30,819 bases of DNA from Ophiothrix spiculata. Lineage: Eukaryota > Echinodermata > Ophiuroidea > Amphilepidida > Ophiotrichidae. The stretch lies in NCBI GenBank assembly GCA_000969725.1, contig JXSR01S059446.1; one strand, given 5' to 3'. This document shows, one piece after another, positions 19,698-29,600 of this stretch (its first letter is position 1; each line of letters begins with the position of its first letter). The notes below the pieces were generated by a model. It was not told where the DNA came from. It searched no databases and was given only the letters and a program-made list of their open reading frames with translations. Position numbers and translations under genes: made by a program.

Positions 19698-20144
19698 GGT
19701 ACCTATATGGGTCAAATATGCAGTTCCATAGGAAGACAAATGTTGGTGTAAATCCAGACAATCTTATTATATATAAATAGTGCAATGACTTAAAGTTATA
19801 TTATTAGATGTTATTTATAAACATTTATACATAGAGCAAATGCAACCTGCTCCCACGAACCCAAGTATAGAGTCAAAATTTTTCATCTGGGAATGATAAT
19901 TTTGAAAAGCTGATAAAACAAGCTGTGAAAGGTGATATCAAATTATTACATTACAGCTTACACTTCCATTGTGGGAAATTCTAATGCTTTATATTGAAAC
20001 TACACAAGTGTATTGAGCCTTCTCCTAAAATGGTTTGGCAAATTATTCCGAGTTTTGTAAGAGCAAATTACAATTCGAATAAGCATGCACTGCCAAGTTG
20101 TACAATCTAAGCTGACCCCCAGTAACACAATATTATTGTCAATA
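19698..20144. other. Intergenic stretch, nothing recognisable
   Basis: AT-rich, without coding motifs, inverted repeats or RNA genes that I can see. Confidence 0.4.
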
Positions 20145-20903
20145 CAGGGTGTCCCAGAAAAACCTTAAAATCTTTGCGTGTAATTTTCTAGGGTTTAACG
20201 GATAGTCAGAAAGTATGTAAAGGTTGCATTTTATAGCCCATGAATTGAACTTTTAAATACCGTTGTTTCATTTAAATCGATAGTGTACAACAAAAGTTGT
20301 GTCTTACCAAATATTTGGGTGGATTTTTGTCTGGTCTAATTTCATGATTATTGGCCATAAAGTATGGGTGTTTCTGAATGGATTAAAAATGGGACACCTT
20401 GAAAAAATTTATCATATCTGTCTTATTTTTACATCAAATTTTTTATTTTTTTAGCACAGATAAATGAAAGCATGCACATAAAAATTAAATAAACATTGTT
20501 ACGGTTGAATGAGCAGATCAATGACAAAACTCAATAGAACGTCTCAAGACTCATTAGACTCAAGACTCATTTGTTTGTAAAATGGTAATCTTTTTTTTTC
20601 TTCTTTGTTTTCATCATTTTTCTTTGTAAAAGCGCTGTGATCACTTTTGGAATGGCGCTTTATTAAGTGTCGTTTATTATTCAAGGGGAACTTTCAAAAT
20701 CGTGAAATTGGACCACAATATTTTACATTTAAATATTTGACAAAGCATAACTTTTGTTGTACACTACCAATTGAAATGAAACAAACGGTATCTAAAAGTT
20801 CAACTCATGGGCTATAAAATGCACTCTTCACATACTTTCTAACTATCCGTTAAACCCAAGAAAATTACACGCAAAGATTGTAAGGTTTTTCTGGGACACC
20901 CTG
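20145..20903. mobile_element. TA-flanked element with CAGGGTGTCCC ends (759 bp)
   Basis: Inverted ends CAGGGTGTCCCAGAAAAACC are bordered by TA at 20143-20144 and 20904-20905. The inverted repeats run at least 150 bp inward at about 90 percent identity (AATCTTTGCGTGTAATTTTC, GTTTAACGGATAG, TTTTATAGCCCATGA, TAGTGTACAACAAAAGTT). The middle is non-coding and contains a CAAGACTCATT duplication. This is a non-autonomous DNA transposon; the superfamily is not assigned. Confidence 0.9.
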
Positions 20904-20905
20904 TA

Positions 20906-21803
20906 TAATATTTATTGACAATGTGAATTTATTGAATTCTCATATCTTCAGCTAGACAAATGTATCATTGATCTAACTCAGTTTTGAGTTTCAAATGTAA
21001 TTTTTCTTCTCAGTATGGAAGGGTGTTTTTTTTACGTTTGATGTAATTAACGTTGAAATTGGTTTCTGAAATAGGTAATGCATCACATTGGTAAGAAAAT
21101 GATTATTCCAAGTTTTGTCTATTGATACATTTGTCTAGAATTGCAATGCAAACTTATTTTCAAAATTATTAACATTTAAAAATGTGCAGTTAAGGCCAAG
21201 AAAAAAAAAGGTTTGTCTCAGAAACCGTTTGCAAAAAAGCTATGCGGTATGCGATTTTTTAAAAGAAATTAGCTACACAGTATGCCATATTTCTTTTTTT
21301 TTTACGCTCTTAAATTTTGACTGCCCAACTTACGTGTGTGAAGTATGATCCTGCCCGTTTTAACAATGGGAAGTCTTGACAATTAAAATAAAAGGTAAAA
21401 TTGCAACAGCAAATGACAGCAACTAAGACGGCGGTCGATCACTGGATTACTCTCGATAAAAAAAAAGAGAGAGAAAGACGAGCGCGTAGCACTACACGCT
21501 AAATTCATTTTCTCATAGCAATGCGTGTGGATTTTTGAGACAATTTTTTTTTTTTTTTTGGGGGGGGGGGGATAATTTTTAGACACCCTGTAAATCCTGT
21601 AAATAGTATATAGTCTCATTGCTCTCATGAGCAGTCAATATTTGAATACAATTGCCTTCCAAAACAAAATTGGTACTAGTATATAAAACAGATATTGGTT
21701 GCTCTTTTATTCTGGCAATAACTACCCCCCCCCCCAGTGATATTGAGACTATCCCTTGACCTTCAGTCTCGGGAAATAGAATATATTCTCAAGATCACTT
21801 TAA
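20906..21803. other. Intergenic stretch with homopolymers and an orphan transposon end
   Basis: It contains a T16-G12 junction at 21544-21571 and a C11 run at 21725-21735. At 21581-21592 GACACCCTG followed by TA is the complement of a CAGGGTGTC end; no partner was found, so it is probably a remnant. TTAAGGCCAAG with an A-run near 21191 resembles the left end of the element at 5393. No gene is seen. Confidence 0.55.
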
Positions 21804-23121
21804 AGGAGCATGGTCCGATTGCTTCAACTTTTTTTCAAACTTTTTGAGATTATGTTACCAAAATATTGCTCATACTTTTCTCATGTGAAATTTCTCTGCT
21901 GAGTTATGTTCCGTTTTGGAGTTACAAACGAAAATGTGTCTAATTATGGTATTAAAACCATAACTAATTTTACACAGTAACATATAGGCAGCTCTAAAAT
22001 ATAAAATTGCCCATAAAATCAAAACGGTTTGACCGATTCAGCTGAAATTTGAAACTTAAAACTTCTCTAGTGGTCATCTTTCATATGATAGGATGAACAG
22101 CTTTTCTTATTATAGATATTTGAAACTTAAAACTTCTCTAGTGGTCATCTTTCATATGATAGGATGAACAGCTTTTCTTATTATAGATGGCGCTATTGTC
22201 AGACTATTTTTTTCACTACTGTTCTGTGCAATGTTGGCCATCTTGGATTTTCACTAAATCACCAAAATATTACTATGTGTGGTAAAGCCAATCTTAGAAA
22301 CCTTATAAAAGCACTATTTATACCTTCAATGGTACATTTTACATCTAGAATAGTTAGCTCAGGGCACACTTTCATTCATATTTGAAAGTTGGATAAAAAT
22401 TGAAAGGAGTTTGCCGATAAAATTGACTTTAAAATATAGACAATTTGAGATCTTAAAATTTTAATTTTAGCGTTGAAAATATTGTCATAAAATCAACCAA
22501 AACACAGTCTAGCAAGTTCAGCCTCTTCAATTATATATGCCCTGAAAGATTGAAGTTTTCTGATTTTAAAAATATTTAATTTGTCTTATTTTTCATTTCG
22601 CCTCGTGAGAAAAAAGGTGGGACAGCGGTCAATGTCAGTTGTATTTTTTTAACGTTGCCGAATTCAGCAGTCAGTACCATACTTGAAAATGCGTAGTTAA
22701 TTTGCGCAAGTAATTCGCTGTATCCCGGAATGCCTAAAACATGTCAATGTTGTTACCAAAAAACCTATTTCAGTTTGATTGACCTTTAAATTGTAGGTAT
22801 AATTTCATTAAACATGTTATTTATTTGGATCAAAGAATTGCATTGTGGGTCAATACAAAATGCATTATGGGATAGCATCCATTTAAACCACACATTTTTT
22901 ATATAGGAAAATGCACTGAATTAATTGATTCTTTAAATCATCATAACTCGAGAACGGTATATCCGTTTGACCTCATTTAAAAAACAATTTTCTTCTTTTT
23001 ATTTAAATGTATTTTCTTGTAAATATTATTTTAAAACTATAAAAAACAATTCTAAATTTACCTGTGGAGTACCTACATATGACACTGAAACCTCAATTTT
23101 GCAAAATTGAACCAAGCTCCT
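21804..23121. mobile_element. TTAA-flanked element with AGGAGC ends (1318 bp)
   Basis: TTAA lies at 21800-21803 and 23122-23125. The inverted ends are short and imperfect: AGGAGCATGGTCCGATTGC on the left against AGGAGCTTGGTTCAATTTTGC on the right. Unlike the other TTAA elements it is not a full foldback. It contains a 71-bp tandem duplication (22047-22188). Short open frames inside have no transposase motif, so it is non-autonomous or a decayed internal-deletion copy. Confidence 0.65.
22047..22188 (+). repeat. Exact 71-bp tandem duplication
   Basis: Copy 1 at 22047-22117 and copy 2 at 22118-22188 are identical over 71 bases, beginning ATTTGAAACTTAAAACTTC and ending TTATTATAGAT. Perfect identity suggests a recent event. 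Confidence 0.95.
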
Positions 23122-23125
23122 TTAA

Positions 23126-23328
23126 GGCAATAGTTTTTACTATTGTCCTCATGACCAGGCAATGTTTGTATATTATTTGACTTCTAAGTCAATTACCGTT
23201 TAACAGTATCATTCAACAATTGAGTTCATCTTTAAATGGGAAAGACAACCAAGTTTTCATTTAATTACAACATCTTTTGAACAAAGTGATAAATTTGTCA
23301 TTCCAATCGCAAAATATAGCAGCTTTCA
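23126..23328. other. Short intergenic stretch
   Basis: No gene, repeat end or RNA is recognised. Confidence 0.4.
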
Positions 23329-23514
23329 GGTCTCCTGGATACCTAATTTGCATGTGAAAAATGCAGAAGACCTCTCGGAAACCTGGAGGTCTCCCGAGAC
23401 CTGACTGATCCAGGATTTGCTAGATACTCCTGGAGACTATTGCCTAAAAAGTGTCCAGGAGACCTCCGGTAAAGTCTCCGGGATTTTCACTGGCAAATAA
23501 GGTATCCAGGAGAC
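23329..23514. repeat. GGTCTCCTGG foldback, about 60-bp arms
   Basis: The arm starting GGTCTCCTGGATACC at 23329 is matched in inverted form at 23455-23514, ending GGTATCCAGGAGAC. The motif GGAGACCTCC recurs inside. The hairpin is GC-richer than its surroundings and is probably a small non-autonomous element; no target duplication was found. Confidence 0.78.
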
Positions 23515-23648
23515 ATCCAGAAAGTTCTATTTGCTATGCGCACAAGAGATTTCTGTTTATGTTTATATAATACAAAAAATGGTTTTAAATTTGTATCACA
23601 TGAGGCTGCATGAAAGCATCATGTGATTTGAAACCATCATTTTTTTTC

Positions 23649-23716
23649 TTGTAGTTCACAGGCAGACAGTGTTAAATTGAAAAACAACTATAGAAAAGTT
23701 AGAAACTGTCAGCAAC
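23649..23716 (+). repeat. Diverged duplicate of 25595-25665
   Basis: TTGTAGTTCA...ATTGAAAAA...TAGAAAA.TTAGAAA.TGTCAGCAAC is shared by both places in the same orientation. It belongs to an old direct duplication that covers parts of 23.6-27.4 kb. Confidence 0.65.
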
Positions 23717-23865
23717 CACATGCCAAATGTGCCAATCCATACAGATGCACATTTGAAATGTTCATGCCTTTCTTAAATACCTTAATTACAAATCCAAAAT
23801 ATACGAAAACTATAGGGAAAACTAAAATTTATTGAACAATTCAAACAAAAATCTATGGCAGAAGT

Positions 23866-24066
23866 TGCATTTACGAACAATGGGCCCTGTACTATGGATT
23901 TTTGTTTAGTGTAGGTAGGGATGGAAAACAACAGTAGAGAAGGCCAATGTTAAAATCACCCATAGATATGACAATAAATAAAATACACAGTGGGGTTGCA
24001 TTTACAAGTAATGGGCCCTGCAAATTGCAGGGCCCATTACTTGTAAATGTATGGATTTTTGTTTAC
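23866..24066. repeat. Duplicated unit with a 51-bp perfect palindrome
   Basis: The unit GTTGCATTTAC...ATGGGCCCTG...TATGGATTTTTGTTT occurs at about 23866 and again at about 23996. In the second, 23999-24049 is a perfect palindrome with 25-bp arms around a single A (CATTTACAAGTAATGGGC on the left arm). The first unit is not palindromic at that place. Confidence 0.9.
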
Positions 24067-24218
24067 ATTGACCGTCATTGTCCAATAAATTATTGTTTTA
24101 CCTATATCGTTCTTCAAATTGCATTGGAAATGTGTATAAAATACATTTTCTTACTTGTAGGTATTCTGACATCTTTTGAAGAATTGTAACTCTACTTCTG
24201 GGTGTCGTATGAATTTAA

Positions 24219-24951
24219 GGCTGGGGTAGACCTTCAAATGGCATAAACCGTTTTTGTACTCGAACTTTTAAACTAATTGCATAAACTATATAAAAGTATA
24301 CATTTTCGGAAGCGAATTTTTACCCTGAACATGATGATGATATCAGTTATGGACCAAAAATGTCAATTTTGGCAAAAAATGCCAAAAACCATATTTTTTG
24401 CCCCAAAATTTCTGGAAAGCCTAACTAAAATTTGCCTTCGTGAAATTTTGAACTTTTTTGCTTTTTAGAATTTAGAAACAAATGTCTTGGAACGGTTTTC
24501 TCAAATTTTTGATTTTTATCTTAGTTTTCCAAAAAATGAAAGAAATAGGTCAAAAAATGCAAAAAATCCCACCGCTGCCACCAAAATGACAATTTTTTGC
24601 CTATTTTTGGCATTTTTTCAAAAAATAAGATAAAAATCAAAAATTTGAGTAAACCATTCCTAGACATTTGTTTCTTAATTCCAAAAAGCAAAAAAGTTCA
24701 AAATTTAACGAAGGCAAATTTTAGTTAGGCTTTCCAGAAATTTTGGGGCAAAAAATACATTTTTTGGCATTTATTGCCAAAATTGACATTTTTGGTCAAA
24801 AACTGATATCATCATCATGTTCAGGGTAAAAATCCGCTTCTAAAACTGTATACTTTTATATGCAGTATTACCTTCAATGCACCATATCTCAAAAAGTTTG
24901 AGAGTTAGAGTACAAAAACTGTTCATGCTAGTTGAAGGTCTACCCCAGCCT
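24219..24951. mobile_element. TTAA foldback, complete copy (733 bp)
   Basis: TTAA at 24215-24218 and 24952-24955 flanks inverted ends GGCTGGGGTAGACCTTCAA. Arms of about 330 bp pair across a centre near AATCCCACCGCTGCCACC (24572). Landmarks from end to centre are AGTATACATTTT, ACCCTGAACATGATGATGA, TTTGGCAAAAAATGCC, TCTGGAAAGCCTAACTAAAA and TCAAATTTTTGATTTTTATC. The right arm carries a 35-bp intrusion (24861-24895) that has no counterpart in the left arm. This is the best preserved member and can serve as the family reference. Confidence 0.92.
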
Positions 24952-25140
24952 TAATTAAAACAAACATCATTTTAAAGATGTTCTTTTTATATCTACAATA
25001 AAACAAATTTGACCAGGGATCACTTTACTTGAGGTTTATCGCGGACGGATACATACAGGCCTGGCTACAATTTGCATCATAACATGTCAATAGTTCAATT
25101 TTGCAATTTTTTTTTTCTTGTTTTGCCATAAAATACTTAA

Positions 25141-25263
25141 GGACTCTGTCACACATTACGAAACATACGAATAACGTACACTGGTGTGGTCATTGAAAGA
25201 CATGTATATCGATTACCAAACCAGCGTACGTTATTCATACTTTTCGTGATGTGTGACACAGCC
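25141..25263. mobile_element. Small TTAA-flanked MITE (123 bp)
   Basis: TTAA at 25137-25140 and 25264-25267 flanks inverted arms of about 44 bp (GGACTCTGTCACACATTACG against GGCTGTGTCACACATCACG, and both AATAACGTAC). The loop is about 36 nt. This is the classic form of a piggyBac-type miniature element. Confidence 0.88.
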
Positions 25264-25267
25264 TTAA

Positions 25268-25665
25268 TGCATGTCTAGAAAAGCACAATAGTTGTTAGCT
25301 GACTGACATTATTGCATGGAATAATTTTGTAGATATTTGACAAACATATTTATTGCACCTATCAATTTACACTAAAATTTTGATTGTGACTTTTTTGATA
25401 ACCGGTATAATGATAAGCTTTCTGGTACCAGGATACGCAGGACATCCAGTGTGACACGTATTTTGATTGTGACGAATATTTTGATAACAATAAAAAGTTT
25501 TCTGGATACCGGGATATATAGATTCATTATCAGCTATCAGTAACACAAGTGACCCTTGATAGTTATAACCTTTTGTCCTTTTAACCCTCTCATCTTGTAG
25601 TTCATATGCAAAGATGGTTAACCAATTGAAAAATATCAATAGAAAACTTAGAAAATGTCAGCAAC
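25268..25665 (+). repeat. Diverged direct-duplication cluster, copy 1
   Basis: AAAGCACAATAGTTG...ACTGACATTATTG...AGATATTTGACA and TTTTGATTGTGACGAATATT...TTTTCTGG...GGGATATATAGAT...TTTTAACCCTCT all recur further right, at 26380-26510, 27003-27110 and 27161-27371. The copies are interrupted and diverged. No coding content is seen; the family is not recognised. Confidence 0.62.
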
Positions 25666-25779
25666 AGGGTTGTAGCCAGGCAACTTCTAGAACCGGGTGA
25701 AATTTATGTGAAATAGTAAGAAAATTGGATAACAATTGCTCTTTTTTCAATCACCTCTTCATTGATTTTGCAACTTTTG

Positions 25780-26330
25780 AGCCTTGAGTGCCAGGCATTT
25801 TCCAAAAATTAACCCCTGAGTGCCCGTTGGAAATTAAAAGTGGACCCGCCCGCCATTGTTCTACTTTGTATTATTCAGAGGAGGGTGGTCGTGGCAACTA
25901 TTGCATGGTTGCCGTTCTTATCGTATACGATCCCCGGCTGCGTCGATGTGACTCATGTGCTATACCGCCTCTATAAGAAACATCGTGGGAAAATACAACT
26001 TCCGGGATCGTGTTGGATTGCCGCTAAAATTATATTGCTAATCGGTAAAAAATATGATAACATATATAAAAAGTGGGGTTCACGCGTGAACCCCAGCGGA
26101 TTTAGGATAACATAATTATGTTAATTACGATAAGAACACTTTTGTAGTTTTTTGAGGAGAGGTAAAAATATGATCTTTGTAATTATTTTCTCCAATACGT
26201 GAGTCACGTGACCCAATAGAAATACACGTAGATCGTTCCCTAAATTTGCGTTTTGGAAATCCCTCATCCCTAAATCTAGGATCTTCTATAAATCGTGTCC
26301 GCCGCCGCCTGGTATTATTCTTTTTTCTTC
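25780..26330. other. CpG-richer stretch with a perfect 22-bp palindrome
   Basis: Composition is visibly richer in G, C and CpG than the flanks. TGGGGTTCACGCGTGAACCCCA at 26074-26095 is a perfect palindrome, and GTCACGTGAC occurs near 26213. Overlapping open frames at 25788-26115 resemble no known protein. It could be a remnant of an unrecognised element or an unmethylated regulatory region. Confidence 0.4.
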
Positions 26331-27002
26331 TTGTTCTGTCATAGAATGCATTGTATGTCTAGAATTACAGTCTAGAATAAAGCACAACAGTTGACTGACA
26401 CTATTGTGTGGAACTATTTTAAGATATTTGACATTATACATTTTATTGCACAATTCAATTTAAGACCAATATTTTGAATGCCATAAGTATTTTGATTACA
26501 ATGCAGGGTCCACTACACTAAATAAACTGGCATTTCTATCCAGCATTTCTAAAATCCGCAAATTTGACTGCCGTTTCCTTAATGAGGACCTCAAAAAGTG
26601 TAGAAGGGCAATACGTTTGGTGTATATTTTGTTCTAATCATTCCAATCTTGGTTTATTTAAAGTTGTTCTGGTGCCATTTTTGATCTACAGAGTACTTTG
26701 GTAAAATTTTAAGGCTTTTCCCAAAAATGCATGGGATTCTGGAAACACAAAATGTGGCTATCAGTGATGGGGGCAGTATTACCTTCAATGCACCATATCT
26801 CAAAAATTAAGCCTTGATGGTGTACATTTTTCATTATATTTTGCTAAAAGAATTCTAATGATAATAAATTAAGAAAAGCCAGCGTTGAAAAAAACAAATG
26901 CTTTATAAATGAGTTCTCGGGTGTGTTTGGGAAGCCATTTTGTACAGTAAGTCAATGGAGAGCTATTTTGTGGTGTGTCACCACAATGATAAGATTAGGG
27001 AA
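26331..27002. other. Duplication copy 2 and non-coding DNA
   Basis: 26380-26510 echoes 25283-25380 (GCACAACAGTTGACTGACACTA, AGATATTTGACA, TTTATTGCAC). The remainder has no gene. A 34-base string at 26773-26806 is identical to 24862-24895. Confidence 0.55.
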
Positions 27003-27371
27003 ACCAGGATATATAGATCTATTATCAGTATATCACTGTCACCTGTAGCACCAGTGACCGTTGAGAGTAACCCTTCACTTCCTTTCAACCCTCTGCCTAT
27101 AAAAAACTGACTATTCATGAGCAATTCTTTTTCAATTAACAATTCAACTTATGATCAATATTTTATTGTGACGAATATTTTGGTTACAATGGTAAGTTTT
27201 CTGTCGTTTCATAAAACTTTAAGGATCGATCCTAAAACAAATTAAAGTTTTATGAAACGGCACCCAGGATATATAAATCTACTTCGTACTATCAGAATAT
27301 CATTATCACCAGTAGCACTTGAGAGGTGTAACCTTTTATTTCCCTTTTTAAATCATCTGTCTATAAAAACT
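27003..27371 (+). repeat. Duplication copies 3 and 4
   Basis: Copy 3 (27003-27110) and copy 4 (27161-27371) share ACCAGGATATATAGATCT-like, ATCA..GTAGCAC and CTATAAAAA.CTGAC blocks with each other and with 25461-25590. Copy 4 is interrupted by a hairpin at 27205-27259. Confidence 0.62.
27205..27259. mobile_element. 55-bp hairpin inserted in duplication copy 4
   Basis: CGTTTCATAAAACTTTAA at 27205-27222 faces its perfect complement at 27242-27259 across a 19-nt loop. The related copy at 25501 reads TTTTCTGGATACCGGGATAT without the hairpin, so the palindrome looks inserted. Confidence 0.75.
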
Positions 27372-27440
27372 GACCGTTCTTGCGCAATACTGAATTGACC
27401 AGTGATAAGGAAAGATCACCTATGAAGTCATGCAGTACGA

Positions 27441-28260
27441 ATCAGTCTACACTGGGCCTCCAAACACAATAGACCTTTTCAAAACACGACTATCCGAGAA
27501 TTTCCGAAGCTGATTTTACACTTTCCGGCAATTGCCGAAAGAAAAGTGACTCTTCAACACAATAACCAGAATGTTAAGTTCGCATTCTCGTTAACTGGTT
27601 GCGTACGAATTCGAACTTGGAATTAGCGTCGGCACTACAGAGTCACTTTCAATTTGATCGCCCTGATGCAACTTCAAATCGTAAGCTTAATCAGCGCAGA
27701 TCAGCCAATTTCAAATGGAAATTTCACTCTTATGTCGGTGAGCTTATGGTACCATCGGCCAAAAGTTGTTCATAATGAGTGTATCTAATATTGTATGGGT
27801 CTGGTTCTATTTATTTTTCACTTGTATTGCACTGAAATACGAGTGATTTTTCGGACTTTTTTTGTTGACAATTGTTGACAAAATCGTGCATACTAATGAG
27901 CTTGTACGTGATTGGTTGAAAAAATGGCCATGTGATCAATGTTCCGGAGATTTCCGAATGGATTTTGAAAAGGTCTATTTTTGCTACCAAACATTTAGTC
28001 TTGACATCACCAAATATTTCCGATCAAATTGAAAGTATAGACCGATAACAAACATTAGACGCGATGTAAATGACAACGTCTCCTTGCTTGTAAACTGCTG
28101 CAATGACTTTACCTTGATTCAATTCAACATTTGCAATTTAGTGTGAAATTTCATTTGGTCTTAACTTGAAGTTATTTTATTAGGTGTCCCTCATCATTTT
28201 GCATCACTACAAAATGTTTGGTAGTGAAAATTTTGTCTGGAGGCTGAGAGTAGACTGACC
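27441..28260. mobile_element. Inverted-repeat element interrupted by a TA element
   Basis: The left arm (27441-27471 plus 27978-28000) and the inverted right arm (28195-28260) share CAGTCTAC, GCCTCCA.ACA, and CTACCAAACATTT. The left arm only aligns once 27472-27975 and one TA are removed. The interior is non-coding. Confidence 0.7.
27472..27975. mobile_element. TA-flanked element with GACCTTTTCAAAA ends (504 bp)
   Basis: Exact 13-bp inverted ends GACCTTTTCAAAA, with diverged inverted sequence continuing inward (TTCCGA...), are bordered by TA at 27470-27471 and 27976-27977. It is inserted within the arm of a larger inverted repeat, which gives an independent check of its borders. It contains several TTCCGA/TTTCCG strings and no coding sequence. 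Confidence 0.8.
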
Positions 28261-28639
28261 CTGACATTACAGTGCACCATGGCTAGGCTCTATCAAAATT
28301 TGAATTGTGGCTTACTTTTAATGCAAAATCTGTGATTGAATCAAATGCAATTATTATATTAACAACATTTACTCTGACCACTTAATGAGCAAGAAGTTTT
28401 TACATGGAATATTGATCTCATATTTCTACCTTTTGAGTGACATATATCACAATACAAAAATATAAACCAAATTTCCGATACTTTCCACGTACATATTGGC
28501 CCGAGCCTGTGGTTATAAACAATTACTGACTGGGATATCACAAAATCTCGCTTTCAAATGTAAAAAAGTGATCAAGTCGGACTATGTTGTAAGGGAAGGA
28601 AATCACTGCCAAAGGACCTTCCTCAATCTCATTATCTGC
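28261..28639. other. Intergenic stretch, nothing recognisable
   Basis: No gene, transposon end or RNA gene is recognised in this AT-rich segment. Confidence 0.4.
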
Positions 28640-29600
28640 TGTGTGTGTTGCGTGCGATTTTGAGCTATTGTGAAACTGAGTACTTTTCACATTGGCATAC
28701 GTGCCATTCTGAAAAATGTCTTTTAAATGGCCATAGTGGGCAGTGGGGTTAGACCCCACCCTTTAAGCAATTTATATATTTCTTACATCCACTTCTTATG
28801 CCATGGTAATGTTGTAGGCTGACACCCAAAATCATCCCTAAATATGTAGCCCACTTATATTCAGCCTGAGGATATTCCTATTCTTTCCATTTTGTTTTAA
28901 GATATAGTTGCACAACTTGGGAGTCTGAAGAAACCCATCCTTTATAGTTTGCTTCCACCCTTCACATCAATCCACCCTTTAAAGTGGAAAATGTGAACCC
29001 TTTTACAATATTTTAAGATTTCAAATCCCCACCCACTATGATGGCCCTAGCCCTGAAATTCACAATAGACATGGGCTGAATTTTAGGTGAAGCCAAATGT
29101 AAAATGAAAAGTTTTGAAACATAAAAACTTGTGCAAAAACCACAACCAAAATAAATAAATACACAAATAAAAAAATAAAAAATAAACAGATACTGCAAAA
29201 CTTACTGTTTAAGTTGTAATTCTAGCGCTGCATTTATTTTTAGCTTTCATACTCAATTATCCAGTCTATAAATAAATACACAGCAAAATAGTTGTGTATG
29301 TACAGTGCATGTTCAGATTTTCACAAGCGGAAAAAGAAATGCACAAATTTATTCAAAAAATAGCTGTGGAAGAAAATTACTGTGCAGCACGACTATAAAC
29401 AAGTTCACAGTGTCTTGATTACTTTTATGCTTTGTTAGGCTTTAAACTTTGCACATGGTGATGTGTGTATTTAACATTTTCAACTTCAAAATTCAGCTCA
29501 TTATATTTACAAGATGTTTTTCAGAATGGCTCCTATGCCAAGTTTCACAATGGCACATGTTTCAAGACAGCATGCAACATGTGCCACCGAGTGAACATTG
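28640..29600. repeat. Inverted duplication, about 90-bp arms
   Basis: The complement of 28640-28735 aligns to about 29500-29590. Both contain TTTTTCAGAATGGC, TATGCCAA, TTTCACAAT and GCAACA in order. Open frames run through both arms in matching register (FQNGTYAN on the minus strand, FQNGSYAK on the plus strand), but neither resembles a known protein. A second, shorter inverted pair (GGCCATAGTGGG at 28739 and CCCACTATGATGGCC at 29032) lies just inside. Confidence 0.6.

Noticed and set aside
24277..24468. 63-codon open frame, with similar ones at 12531 and 16461
   Set aside because: These lie inside the arms of TTAA foldbacks and reflect the stop-poor repeat, not genes.
25788..26115. Overlapping open frames as a possible exon
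   Set aside because: No recognisable domain, no clear splice sites, and openness is explained by higher GC.
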